This document shows positions 36,763 to 45,320 of a stretch of 64,000 nucleotides of DNA, one piece after another. The DNA is from Paraburkholderia agricolaris (GTDB lineage Bacteria; Pseudomonadota; Gammaproteobacteria; Burkholderiales; Burkholderiaceae): the NCBI RefSeq assembly GCF_009455635.1, contig NZ_QPER01000002.1, positions 1,674,001 through 1,738,000 of the forward strand, written 5' to 3'. Made by a program: the position numbers and the translations under genes. Position 1 is the first letter of the stretch. Each line of letters begins with the position of its first letter. Below the pieces are notes generated by a model. It was not told the DNA's origin, did no database searches, and saw only the letters and a list, made by a program, of their open reading frames with translations.

Positions 36763-38445
36763 CTAGGGCCCGTGTTGCGAACGGATCGTCACTGCCGCGA
36801 GCACCCCGCCGGCCAGCGCGCATACCGCCGACACCAGCGCCACCGCCCGCAGCGCCGCACCCAACGCCTCGGTCTGCGCGTGGGTCACTTCGGCATGCGA
36901 AGCGCTTTGCGTGACGCCGGAGGGCACGGAGCCCGCGTCGCTACCTGTTTGCGCCAGGCCCGTTTGGGCCAGGCGCGCCGTTTGACGTGCCGCGTCGGGC
37001 ACATGCAACGCGTCGAGCCGCGCATCGAGCGCCGCGTCGTGCGACCACACGAACACGATCCCGAGCACGGCGATCGCCAGCAGACTCGCCACCCTGGCAA
37101 CGGCGTTATTGATGCCTGACGCGACGCCGGTGCGCGCAGCCGATACGGAGGTCATCACGGTGGTCGTCAACGGTGCGACCGTAATCGTCATACCGAGCCC
37201 GAGCACAACGAGCGCGGGAAAGAAGCCGCGCCAGTATTCACCGCCTACCCAGGGCAGTGCGAGCATGGCAAAGCCGAGCGCCGCGATTGCGGGCCCGATG
37301 CCCAGCAGGACCCGTGCGCCATAACGGCCCGTCAGCCCGCCGGTGAAACGCGACAACACGCCGATCGTGACCGGCACCGGCAGCAGCGCGGCGCCTGCTT
37401 CCGTCGCGCTGTAGCCATAGGCGCGAATCAGCGTAAACGGCAGGAAAAACAGTGCGCCGCCCAGGCCAAAGTAGAGCAGCAGCGTGACGAGGTTCGCGCT
37501 GGCGAAGTTGCGTGAACGGAACACGTCGAGCGGCATCATCGGATTAGGGGACTTCGCTTCGAGCGCGACGAAGCCGGCCAGTACGAGCACGCCGGCGAGG
37601 ATTAATGCCAGCACCCGGTGATCGCCGAAACCGCGTGCCGCGGCGATGGTCAGCCCGTAGGTCAGCCCGGCGAGTCCTGCGGTGGCTGTCACCGCGCCTC
37701 GCCAGTCGAGCCTGGGCGGCGCGTGCCCGTTGAGCGCCGCGGCGGGGCCGGATGGGTCGTCTTTGCGCCGGTTATCCGGCACGGCGATGATTGCCAGCGC
37801 GATGGTTGCGCACGCAACTGGCACGTTCAGAAAGAAAATCGCCCGCCACGAAAACGCATCGACGAGCCAGCCGCCCGCCACGGGTCCAAGCGCCGACGTG
37901 ATCGCGCCGACGCCGGCCCAGGTGCCGATCGCCCGGCCGCGTTCCTTGTCGTCGAACATCGCGCCGATAATGGCAAGACTGCTCGGCACCAGCAGCGCCG
38001 CGCCGATGCCTTGCACGGCGCGCGCCGCGATCAGGGCGCGGGCGTCCGGCGCCAGGCCGCAACCAATCGAGGCCAGCGTGAACACGCCGATTCCTGCGAT
38101 AAACACGGTGCGGCGGCCGAGCGTATCGCCGAGCGAGCCGCCCACCAGCACCAGCGCGCCGAGAAACAGCAGATAGGCGTTGACCACCCACTGGATGGCC
38201 GCGACGCTCGCACCCAGCTCGGTCTGGATCGAGGGTAGCGCGACGTTGACCACGGAGCTGTCGATGAACGCCATGCTCGAGCCAAGAATGGTCGCGGCAA
38301 GCACGAGCTTTTTGCGCCGGCACGGCGGACCGAGGCCGAGGGGCTGAGCGTGGATGGCAAGCGTGTCGCACGGACTCGCCTGGGCCGGGAGGGCAGAGGA
38401 AGGGCGGCGCGCAAGCGCCGGAGCGTGCTGATCGGCCAAGTCCAC
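36763..38445 (-). CDS. MFS drug efflux transporter, EmrB/QacA (DHA2) family
   Basis: Proton-driven exporter of 560 residues with about 14 membrane segments. Family motifs: FIDSSVVNVALPSIQTEL in the first segment, GDTLGRRTVF (motif A), RAVQGIGAALLVPSSL and TSALGPVAGGWLVDAFSWRA (motif C region). The N-terminal 45 residues are polar and start at GTG 38445, without a good SD, so the true start may be downstream. No periplasmic adaptor (EmrA) or TetR gene is next to it. Substrate unknown. Confidence 0.88.
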   Translation of the reverse strand: MDLADQHAPALARRPSSALPAQASPCDTLAIHAQPLGLGPPCRRKKLVLAATILGSSMAFIDSSVVNVALPSIQTELGASVAAIQWVVNAYLLFLGALVLVGGSLGDTLGRRTVFIAGIGVFTLASIGCGLAPDARALIAARAVQGIGAALLVPSSLAIIGAMFDDKERGRAIGTWAGVGAITSALGPVAGGWLVDAFSWRAIFFLNVPVACATIALAIIAVPDNRRKDDPSGPAAALNGHAPPRLDWRGAVTATAGLAGLTYGLTIAAARGFGDHRVLALILAGVLVLAGFVALEAKSPNPMMPLDVFRSRNFASANLVTLLLYFGLGGALFFLPFTLIRAYGYSATEAGAALLPVPVTIGVLSRFTGGLTGRYGARVLLGIGPAIAALGFAMLALPWVGGEYWRGFFPALVVLGLGMTITVAPLTTTVMTSVSAARTGVASGINNAVARVASLLAIAVLGIVFVWSHDAALDARLDALHVPDAARQTARLAQTGLAQTGSDAGSVPSGVTQSASHAEVTHAQTEALGAALRAVALVSAVCALAGGVLAAVTIRSQHGP

Positions 38446-38609
38446 TCCCGGGTGGATGAACGGCTTTCAGCATAGCAACGCCAGGGGAGATCCGATAGGC
38501 GGTTACGACATCTGGCGCGCTGGACCGCGGTAACCATCATGCCCGGCGCGTCCATCGCGTCCGGCCTGGCAGTCTTGCGCAAGTTCGCCCGCTCAGGCGG
38601 CCGGCAGGG

Positions 38610-40046
38610 TCAAACCAGATACGGCGCCTGCCGCTCCGCCTCCTTGTCGGCATCCGTGCCGCCGTTGGCATTCGGCGCACGCCCGGTAGCCGGCTCCTGA
38701 TGCAGCCGGTTCGCATGCATCAGGCGATACAGCGTGGCGCGTGAAATGCCGAGTTCGGCCGCGGCGTCGGACAATTTGTAGCCATGCCGCTGCAACGCGT
38801 GCTCGATGGCGTCCTTCTCAGCCTTGCTGCGGATCTCCGCGAGCGTCACAGCCGGCCCGCTGTCGGTTTCCGGCAAGCCGAGGTCGCTCGCCGTGATAAA
38901 GCGCCCCTCGCTCATCACCACCGCGCGCCGCACGCAGTTGATCAGCTCGCGCACATTGCCCGGCCACGGATAGTTCGACATGGCGACGATCGCGTCGCTC
39001 GACAGTCCGCGCAGTTTGCGCGCGCCGTCCTGCCGGTACATGCTGAGCGCGTAGTTGGCGAGCAGCTTGATGTCGCCGCCGCGCTCGCGCAGCGGCGGCT
39101 CGACGAGCCGCAGCACGCACAGGCGGTGGTACAGGTCGGAGCGGAAACGGCCGTCGTCGACGGCGCGGTCCAGATCGACATGGGTTGCCGAAATCACCCG
39201 CACGTCGACCTTGATCGGTCCGCTGCCGCCCAGCCGTTCGATGGTGCCTTCCTGCAGGAAACGCAGCAGGACCGCCTGGCACTCGTGCGGCATGTCGCCG
39301 ATTTCGTCCAGAAACAGGGTGCCCTCGTTGGCGCTTTCGATCCGGCCGATTTTGCGTTGCAACGCGCCCGTAAAGGCGCCGCGTTCGTGGCCGAACAATT
39401 CGGCTTGCAGCAGGCTCGGCGGAATCGCGGCGCAATTAATCGCGACGAACGCCCGGCCCGCGCGCGGCGAGCGCTCGTGAATCGCACGCGCGGTCAGTTC
39501 CTTGCCGGTGCCCGATTCGCCGGCGACGAACACCGGCGCATCGGTCACGCCGCATTTGTCGATCCGGCGGTACAACTGCTGCATCGCCTCGCATTGTCCG
39601 ACCATGCCGTGCCGGCCGAGCGAGGGTTCCGTTGCGACCGGCGCGTGCCTGAGGCTCGACAGTCCGTGCGCATGCCCGAGCGCGAACACCAGCCGTTCGT
39701 TCAACCACGGCCGGGTCACGAAATCGAAGCAGTAATCGAGGATAAAGCGGCTAACCAGTTCGTTTTCCGACTGGCCCGGCGCGATTTGCGCGACCCAATT
39801 GGTTTCGACGCGCCGCATGCAGGAAGCCAGAGCCGACAAGTATTGGGAGGTGCAGTCCGTGGGCAATTCGACGAGGCCGACCTTGATATTGGCGCGCTCG
39901 ATCATGCGCTCGGCGATCGCCGTGCTTTTGGCGTGTACCGCTTGCCAGCCCGATGCGGCCAGGAAGTGGGCGAGGTTCTGATCGGGCGCGCTCGACACGT
40001 ACAGAACGGTGCGTTCGGTGTCGACAGGCGTGCTAGTCGTATTCAT
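38610..40046 (-). CDS. Sigma-54-dependent activator with degenerate receiver domain (VpsR-like)
   Basis: Enhancer-binding protein of 478 residues. Residues 1-130 have the length and pattern of a receiver, but the phospho-acceptor position reads GLVELP (no Asp) and the Lys is replaced (DFVTRPW), so it is unlikely to be phosphorylated; VpsR/BerB-type proteins with this trait bind c-di-GMP. The AAA+ domain is complete: GESGTGKE 176-183, GAFTGA 223-228 (sigma-54 contact), LFLDEIGD 244-251, and SDLYHRLCVLRL. The Fis-type HTH is at about 425-448 (KLSDAAAELGISRATLYRLM). A sigma-54 promoter lies 1.2 kb away in front of the divergent unit at 41288, the probable target. Confidence 0.92.
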   Translation of the reverse strand: MNTTSTPVDTERTVLYVSSAPDQNLAHFLAASGWQAVHAKSTAIAERMIERANIKVGLVELPTDCTSQYLSALASCMRRVETNWVAQIAPGQSENELVSRFILDYCFDFVTRPWLNERLVFALGHAHGLSSLRHAPVATEPSLGRHGMVGQCEAMQQLYRRIDKCGVTDAPVFVAGESGTGKELTARAIHERSPRAGRAFVAINCAAIPPSLLQAELFGHERGAFTGALQRKIGRIESANEGTLFLDEIGDMPHECQAVLLRFLQEGTIERLGGSGPIKVDVRVISATHVDLDRAVDDGRFRSDLYHRLCVLRLVEPPLRERGGDIKLLANYALSMYRQDGARKLRGLSSDAIVAMSNYPWPGNVRELINCVRRAVVMSEGRFITASDLGLPETDSGPAVTLAEIRSKAEKDAIEHALQRHGYKLSDAAAELGISRATLYRLMHANRLHQEPATGRAPNANGGTDADKEAERQAPYLV

Positions 40047-41287
40047 ATAACCCCCGGATCGTTGCTTCTCTCAGAACGGCTTTCGACGAATTGGACAGAC
40101 CGGCAATGGCAAATTCACGGTAGCGGCAATGACGGGGGTTTGAAGCGGCGTGAGCCGCAGGGCGCTGCATTTCGGACAGGCAGCAGAATAAGTGTTCACC
40201 GCTGAAACTGCCTGACTATTTCATCCCCGAATCACAAAAAGCCGTTTATTACCTCGGCGGCCTGACACAGGCGCTCTAGGTGGCGCATGGCCTAACGATA
40301 TGCGAAAGCGCTTTGGAGCGCCATACAAACAATTCTGGATCAGGAAACGTTTTTCGCACCGGGACGTATCGGCTTGCCGTTCAAAAATAGCAGGTCAACC
40401 CCGGCTGTGCGTGTAAGACCACATAGCGACCGCAAATCTCATGCTGTTAATCATGCAATAAATGACGCGTTGCCGAATTACCAGGCATTACCGCGTCTCA
40501 AGCTTGCGACATTTTGGGCAGCTACCGTGAAAGCCGTTTCGTGGCCCGAAGCATCGGCATATTTGACCGGGGCACGCCGCAAAGCGCGGCCGGAGAGGGA
40601 CCGACAAAAAGTGCGCCGATGCCCTGCGCAGGTAGATCCTTCCGCCTTGCGTTAGCGATTGAATCCAGCGCGTGTCAAATCCGAATCAACGTGTACCGCG
40701 AGGCCCGGCCCGGCGCGGTGCATTGCAGCAAATTCTCCATCCAGCAAGGGATTGATGATGCATGGCACAGCCATTGCAATAGGAGTCTCACAAGCAGATT
40801 CATTGCCGCCTGGCTCCGGATGCACGGGGAAACAGCAGATGGAGCCCGGCGGCAAAACTTGTCTTCGTAAGCGCGGCCGGGGAAGCCAATGTGTCTTACG
40901 AGGGTGCGGCGGGGCCACTGAAAAACGGACGTCAAAAAAACGGGGCGAATGAGCGGTACGAAGTATCGGTCATTCCGTCACCGGACGACGTGAAGCATTG
41001 ACCTCGCCACTTTATCCGTCAAATGGGACGGATTTGAAGTGAACGGTCGAGGCTGATCGTCATAACGACAGATACCGTGCTCGGGCAGATCTCGAGCACG
41101 CGATGCACAGAACAGGGAAGGGGCAGCGCACGGTCCGTACAGCCGGCGCGACGAAGCGGGGAGGAATGGCCTGAGTCTCCACAGAGGGGCACACGCTACG
41201 AGGAGAACTGGGCGCCGTGCCCGCGCATTCGGGCGGGCACGGCTTACCTGGAGATGGCCTTGCAATGGCTCTTCATTCGGGGGTGTC
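40047..41287. promoter_or_regulatory. 1.24-kb intergenic region between the sigma-54 activator and its putative target unit
   Basis: No convincing gene: the open frames here (up to about 119 codons) have atypical composition and no RBS. It is lower in GC than the surroundings. It contains AAAGCGCTTT (40305-40314), the inverted repeat ATCCGTC-N6-GACGGAT (41014-41033), which could be an enhancer site, and the -24/-12 promoter near its right end. A small RNA is possible but unproven. Confidence 0.6.
41248..41264 (+). promoter_or_regulatory. Sigma-54 (-24/-12) promoter
   Basis: The string CTGGAGATGGCCTTGCA has GG at 41250-41251 and GC at 41262-41263 with the exact 8-base spacing between TGG and TTGC of the consensus. 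The predicted start of transcription, near 41275, would leave a short leader containing the GGGGG ribosome site before the ATG at 41288. Confidence 0.7.
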
Positions 41288-41575
41288 ATGAAAACGATCA
41301 GCAAGCCGGCCGCATTGCGGCTGAATCACCAGAACACGGCGCGCGGCGCCGGTTTCTTCTACTCGCGTCACTTTGCGCAACAGCAGTCATTGGTCGCCGC
41401 GCCGTCGGCCGATCTGCTCACGCTGGTGATCGCCGAGGCAATCAAACGCAAGGCTCAGGCCGAGATTCAGCGCGACGTGTTGCGCGAAGCGATCTATGAA
41501 ATTCCGGTTTTGCCCGAACGGGATCACGATCGGGGCGCAGCCATCTACCCAGCCGATCCCGACGACTACGTCTGA
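41288..41575 (+). CDS. Small protein of unknown function, first gene of a sigma-54 unit
   Basis: 95 residues: MKTISKPAALRLNHQNTARG, then FFYSRHFAQQQSLVAAPSAD, a long amphipathic helix (DLLTLVIAEAIKRKAQAEIQ) and an acidic end (AAIYPADPDDYV). No signal peptide or known motif. It is 62 bp upstream of the TadZ/CpaE-like gene on the same strand and behind a -24/-12 promoter, so I take it as a real gene of the same unit. Its position in front of a MinD-like ATPase recalls small partner proteins of BcsQ-type ATPases, but no similarity is visible. Confidence 0.65.
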   Translation: MKTISKPAALRLNHQNTARGAGFFYSRHFAQQQSLVAAPSADLLTLVIAEAIKRKAQAEIQRDVLREAIYEIPVLPERDHDRGAAIYPADPDDYV

Positions 41576-41637
41576 ACGCGCAGAGTGATTGACGTGGCCT
41601 TACCCACTGGAAGGCTTCAGTTCGGCGGAGGCCCGAC

Positions 41638-42840
41638 ATGATCGACATCTTTCTGATTTCGTCCAGCGCGGAGCGCGCGCCGCATATCGTCGCGCGCCTC
41701 GAAGAAAGCGGCGTGGTATTTCGTTTGCGCACCGCTTATGGCACGGCGCGGCAATTGCGCGTACATGCCCGTGAAATCAGGAGCGCCGATCTGCTGATTG
41801 TCGACGACGTCGATCTGAGCGCGCGCGAGTTGCACGGCGTTGAAGAGGCGCTGGCCTGCTCGCCCGCGTTGTATTGCATGCTGGTCACGCCAGCGCCGTC
41901 CGCGGCCTTGCTGACCGCGGCAATGCGCGTCGGGGTGCGGCACGTGCTGTCATGGCCGCTGGACGCGTATGAGATTGCCGCGGCGCTCACGCATATCGCC
42001 GGGAAGAAAAGCGTGGGCGTGCGCCGTGCCGGGCGGATCGTGTCACTGACATCGTGCAAGGGCGGCAGCGGCACGACGCTGATCGCCGTGAATCTCGCCT
42101 GGTCGCTGGCTGCGCAGCGTAACAGACGCGTGCTGCTGATCGATCTCAGTCAGCAATTCGCCGACGCGAGCCTGCTCCTCGCCGACAAGCCGCCACCGGT
42201 GACGCTCGCCGATCTATGCTTGCAGGTTGACCGTCTGGACGCCGCGTTGCTGGACGCCTGCGTGATGCACGTACACGCGAACCTCGACGTGCTGGCGGGG
42301 GCCGGCGACCCGCTCAAGGCGGCCGCGATGCTGCCCTCGCAACTGGAGCAGATTCTCGCGCTGGTGCGCGAGCGCTACGACGCGGTCCTGATCGACATCG
42401 GCCAGAGTATCAATCCGCTGACGATCCATGCGCTCGATCACAGCGATGCGATCTGCATGATCGTGCGGCAAAATCCGCTTTACCTGCACGGCGGCCGCCG
42501 GATGCTCGATATTTTCAAGGAACTGGGCTATCCGCCCAGCAAGGTGCGGGTCGTGGTGAATCAATACGACAAGAACGCTCGCATCAATCTGCCGACACTC
42601 GAACAGACTCTCGGCGCGAAGGTCGCGCACCAGCTTTCGCGTGACGACAAGCAGGTCAACGAGGCGCTCAATCGCGGCGTGCCGCTCGTCACCACCGCCC
42701 ACGACAGCGCGCTGGCGCGCGGTATCTGCCTGCTCGCCGACATGCTGTGGCCCGCCATTGCCGAGCCCCGCAAAGGCATGCTCGGCCGCTTGTTCGCTGC
42801 GCGGCCGAACGTGCCGCCGCAATTGAAGCCGGGCCACTGA
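41638..42840 (+). CDS. TadZ/CpaE-like MinD-superfamily ATPase
   Basis: Protein of 400 residues. The N-terminal 120 residues have a receiver-like alpha/beta pattern without phospho-acceptor (ADLLIVDDVDL, HVLSWPLDAYEI). The C-terminal MinD/ParA-type ATPase has CKGGSGTTLIAVNLAWSLAA at 140-159, where the usual second Lys of KGGxGK is Thr, as in other atypical TadZ/CpaE proteins, then VLLIDLSQQFADASLLL and AVLIDIGQSINPLT. TadZ proteins place Tad pili at the cell pole, but no other tad gene is in the window, so this is an orphan copy. GGAGG precedes the ATG. Confidence 0.85.
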   Translation: MIDIFLISSSAERAPHIVARLEESGVVFRLRTAYGTARQLRVHAREIRSADLLIVDDVDLSARELHGVEEALACSPALYCMLVTPAPSAALLTAAMRVGVRHVLSWPLDAYEIAAALTHIAGKKSVGVRRAGRIVSLTSCKGGSGTTLIAVNLAWSLAAQRNRRVLLIDLSQQFADASLLLADKPPPVTLADLCLQVDRLDAALLDACVMHVHANLDVLAGAGDPLKAAAMLPSQLEQILALVRERYDAVLIDIGQSINPLTIHALDHSDAICMIVRQNPLYLHGGRRMLDIFKELGYPPSKVRVVVNQYDKNARINLPTLEQTLGAKVAHQLSRDDKQVNEALNRGVPLVTTAHDSALARGICLLADMLWPAIAEPRKGMLGRLFAARPNVPPQLKPGH

Positions 42841-43014
42841 CCCGATCCGATCGCTGAAACCCGCACGCCCGGCCTGAATCCGGGCGCGTGTGGCATGACG
42901 CATGGCATGATATGGACATCGGCCCGTTGCGACTGCTACGCTGCGGCACGGGTGGACCAGAAATCTTCATGCAGAAGACTTGAAAAATAATTCGCAGATC
43001 GAAGTGAGTGACGC

Positions 43015-43776
43015 ATGACAGAAACCACACGCTCGCGGGAAGTCGATAGAGAGGGTTCTCTCGAGAATGCTGCGAACAGCGAGCCGGCGAGCGCGGCAGC
43101 TCGCGTCGGCGGTGAGGGCAGCGGTGAAGACGGCGGCGAAGGCAGCGCGGTGGCGGCCGGCGGCTGGCGCGAGGCGACGGTCGAAATCGCCGCGCGTGTC
43201 GCCGCGGGGTTCATGCTGAGCATTTTTACCTATGCGGCGGTCAGGCAATGGCTTGTTGCGCCCACCCGTATCACCTTGTTGCTGCTCGTGGTGAGCGCGT
43301 TCATGACTCTCGGCCTGTCGCTGTTTGCGCGGGTGCCCAGCAAACGTGACTGGACGCCTTTTGCGTTCATCTGCTCGGTAGGCGGAACATTCTATTTTCT
43401 GGCCGTGCGGCTGTCGCCGGGAACCCAGCTCATTCCGGAACTGGCCGGTGCGTCATTGCAGTTGCTGGGGATCATCTGGCAGATGTTTGCGAAGGTGTCG
43501 CTGAGCAGGTCCTTTGGCATCTTGCCCGCCAATCGCGGGGTGATCTCCCACGGCGCTTACCGGTTCATGCGTCACCCCATGTACCTGGGGTATTTCCTGA
43601 CGGATATCGGGTTTTTGCTGGCGAACTTCGGGATTCAGAACGTGATTGTCTACGGATGCCAGTTTGCGTTGCAGATTGGCCGCATTGTGCGGGAGGAACG
43701 GCTCCTGTCCGAAGACGAGCGGTATCGGGCGTACAGGGGTAAGGTGCGGTTCCGCGTGATTCCGGGCGTGTTTTGA
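43015..43776 (+). CDS. Isoprenylcysteine carboxyl methyltransferase-like membrane protein
   Basis: Membrane protein of 253 residues. After a polar, Gly/Glu-rich N-terminus of about 55 residues there are roughly five hydrophobic segments and the conserved C-terminal ICMT/PEMT block: ISHGAYRFMRHPMYLGYFLT, then REERLLSEDERYRAYRGKVR. This fold methylates lipids or small molecules with SAM at the membrane. No partner gene suggests the substrate. It is followed by the NAMPT-type gene 94 bp later. Confidence 0.85.
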   Translation: MTETTRSREVDREGSLENAANSEPASAAARVGGEGSGEDGGEGSAVAAGGWREATVEIAARVAAGFMLSIFTYAAVRQWLVAPTRITLLLLVVSAFMTLGLSLFARVPSKRDWTPFAFICSVGGTFYFLAVRLSPGTQLIPELAGASLQLLGIIWQMFAKVSLSRSFGILPANRGVISHGAYRFMRHPMYLGYFLTDIGFLLANFGIQNVIVYGCQFALQIGRIVREERLLSEDERYRAYRGKVRFRVIPGVF

Positions 43777-43870
43777 CGATGTATGGTGTAGTTCGGGCTA
43801 CGGCATAAGCGGCAAAATACCCGGCCGGCCCGATTACCCTTGAGAGCGCCGCGTCAGCGCAACGTCACCC

Positions 43871-45313
43871 ATGCAAAGCGATATCAACCCGTTCAACGAC
43901 ATGGCGTCGATCCTGTCCAATCCGATCCTCAACACGGATTCATACAAGGCGTCGCACTATCTGCAATATCCGCCCGAGGCGTCGGCGATGTTTTCATACA
44001 TCGAGTCGCGTGGCGGCCGCTATGACAGCACGCTGTTCTTCGGCCTGCAGATGCTGATCAAGGAGTATCTGTGCCGCCCGATTACGGCGGCCATGATCGA
44101 CCAGGCGAAGGCGTTTTTCACGGCGCACGGCGAGCCGTTCAACGAAGCCGGCTGGCGTTACATCGTCGAGCATCGCGGCGGTTATCTGCCGGTGCGGATT
44201 CGCGCGGTGCCGGAAGGCTCGGTCGTGCCCACGCACAATGTGCTGATGACGGTCGAGTGCGACGATCCGCAGGTGTTCTGGCTGGCCTCGTATCTGGAAA
44301 CCATGCTGCTGCGCGTGTGGTATCCGATCACGGTCGCGACGCAAAGCTGGCATCTGCGCAAAACGATCCGCGCCTGGCTGGAGAAAAGTAGCGACGACCT
44401 CACGCAATTGCCGTTCAAGCTGCACGATTTCGGCGCGCGCGGCGTGTCGAGCGCGGAATCGGCGGCGATCGGCGGTTCCGCGCATCTCGTCAGTTTCATG
44501 GGTTCGGATACGGTGCTCGGCGTGCTTGCCGCGAACCACTACTACAACGAGCCGATGGCGGCGTTCTCGGTGCCGGCCGCCGAGCACAGCACGATCACGT
44601 CATGGGGGCGCGAGCGTGAAACCGACGCCTTCCGCAACATGATCGCGAAGTTCGGCAAGCCGGGGGCGATCGTTTCGGTGGTATCCGATTCCTACGACCT
44701 GTTTTCCGCGCTCAAGGTATGGGGCACGGAGTTGAAGCAGGCGGTGCTCGACTCGGGCGGCACGCTGGTGATCCGGCCGGATTCCGGCGATCCGCTGACG
44801 ATAGTTCTGCAGACCATGCAGGCGCTCGAGGCCTCGTTCGGTTCGGCGGTGAACGGTAAGGGGCGGCGCGTGCTCAATAACGTCCGCGTGATTCAGGGCG
44901 ACGGTGTGAATCCGGACTCGATCGAAGCGATCCTTGCGGGCATGGATCAGGCTGGCTTTGCCGCGGACAACATCGTGTTCGGCATGGGCGGTGCGTTGTT
45001 GCAGCAGATCAACCGCGATACGCAGCGGTTCGCCATGAAGTGTTCGGCCATCCGGCATGGCGATGAATGGCACGACGTCCACAAGGATCCGGTTACGGAT
45101 GCCGGCAAGCGGTCGATGAAAGGGCGGCTTACCTTGCTGCAGAATCGTCACACCGGCGAGTATCGAACGGCGACGCTGCCGGTGGCGTGGGGCGAGCGCA
45201 CTGTTGAAGGCGAATGGGACGAGGCGCTCGTCACCGTTTTCGATTCAGGAAAACTGCTGGTGGATATGGCGTTTTCCGATGTCAGGAAGCGGGCTCACGC
45301 GGGCGAGAATTAG
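43871..45313 (+). CDS. nadV: Nicotinamide phosphoribosyltransferase (NAMPT/NadV type)
   Basis: Enzyme of 480 residues that makes NMN from nicotinamide and PRPP in a short NAD salvage route. Marks: NTDSYKASHYLQYPPEASAM at the N-terminus, FHDFGARGVSS-like block (KLHDFGARGVSSAESAAIGG), the phosphorylated catalytic His239 in AEHSTITSWG, the phosphate-binding VIRPDSGDPL and FGMGGALLQQINRDT. These match bacterial and animal NAMPT rather than PncB. No nadM/NMN adenylyltransferase gene is adjacent. It is convergent with the modBC gene (7 bp between stops) without a terminator. Confidence 0.92.
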   Translation: MQSDINPFNDMASILSNPILNTDSYKASHYLQYPPEASAMFSYIESRGGRYDSTLFFGLQMLIKEYLCRPITAAMIDQAKAFFTAHGEPFNEAGWRYIVEHRGGYLPVRIRAVPEGSVVPTHNVLMTVECDDPQVFWLASYLETMLLRVWYPITVATQSWHLRKTIRAWLEKSSDDLTQLPFKLHDFGARGVSSAESAAIGGSAHLVSFMGSDTVLGVLAANHYYNEPMAAFSVPAAEHSTITSWGRERETDAFRNMIAKFGKPGAIVSVVSDSYDLFSALKVWGTELKQAVLDSGGTLVIRPDSGDPLTIVLQTMQALEASFGSAVNGKGRRVLNNVRVIQGDGVNPDSIEAILAGMDQAGFAADNIVFGMGGALLQQINRDTQRFAMKCSAIRHGDEWHDVHKDPVTDAGKRSMKGRLTLLQNRHTGEYRTATLPVAWGERTVEGEWDEALVTVFDSGKLLVDMAFSDVRKRAHAGEN

Positions 45314-45320
45314 CCGCGGG

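Noticed and set aside
40514..40952. Two overlapping open frames (about 119 and 98 codons) in the intergenic region
   Set aside because: No RBS, odd composition, no recognisable feature; they also overlap each other.
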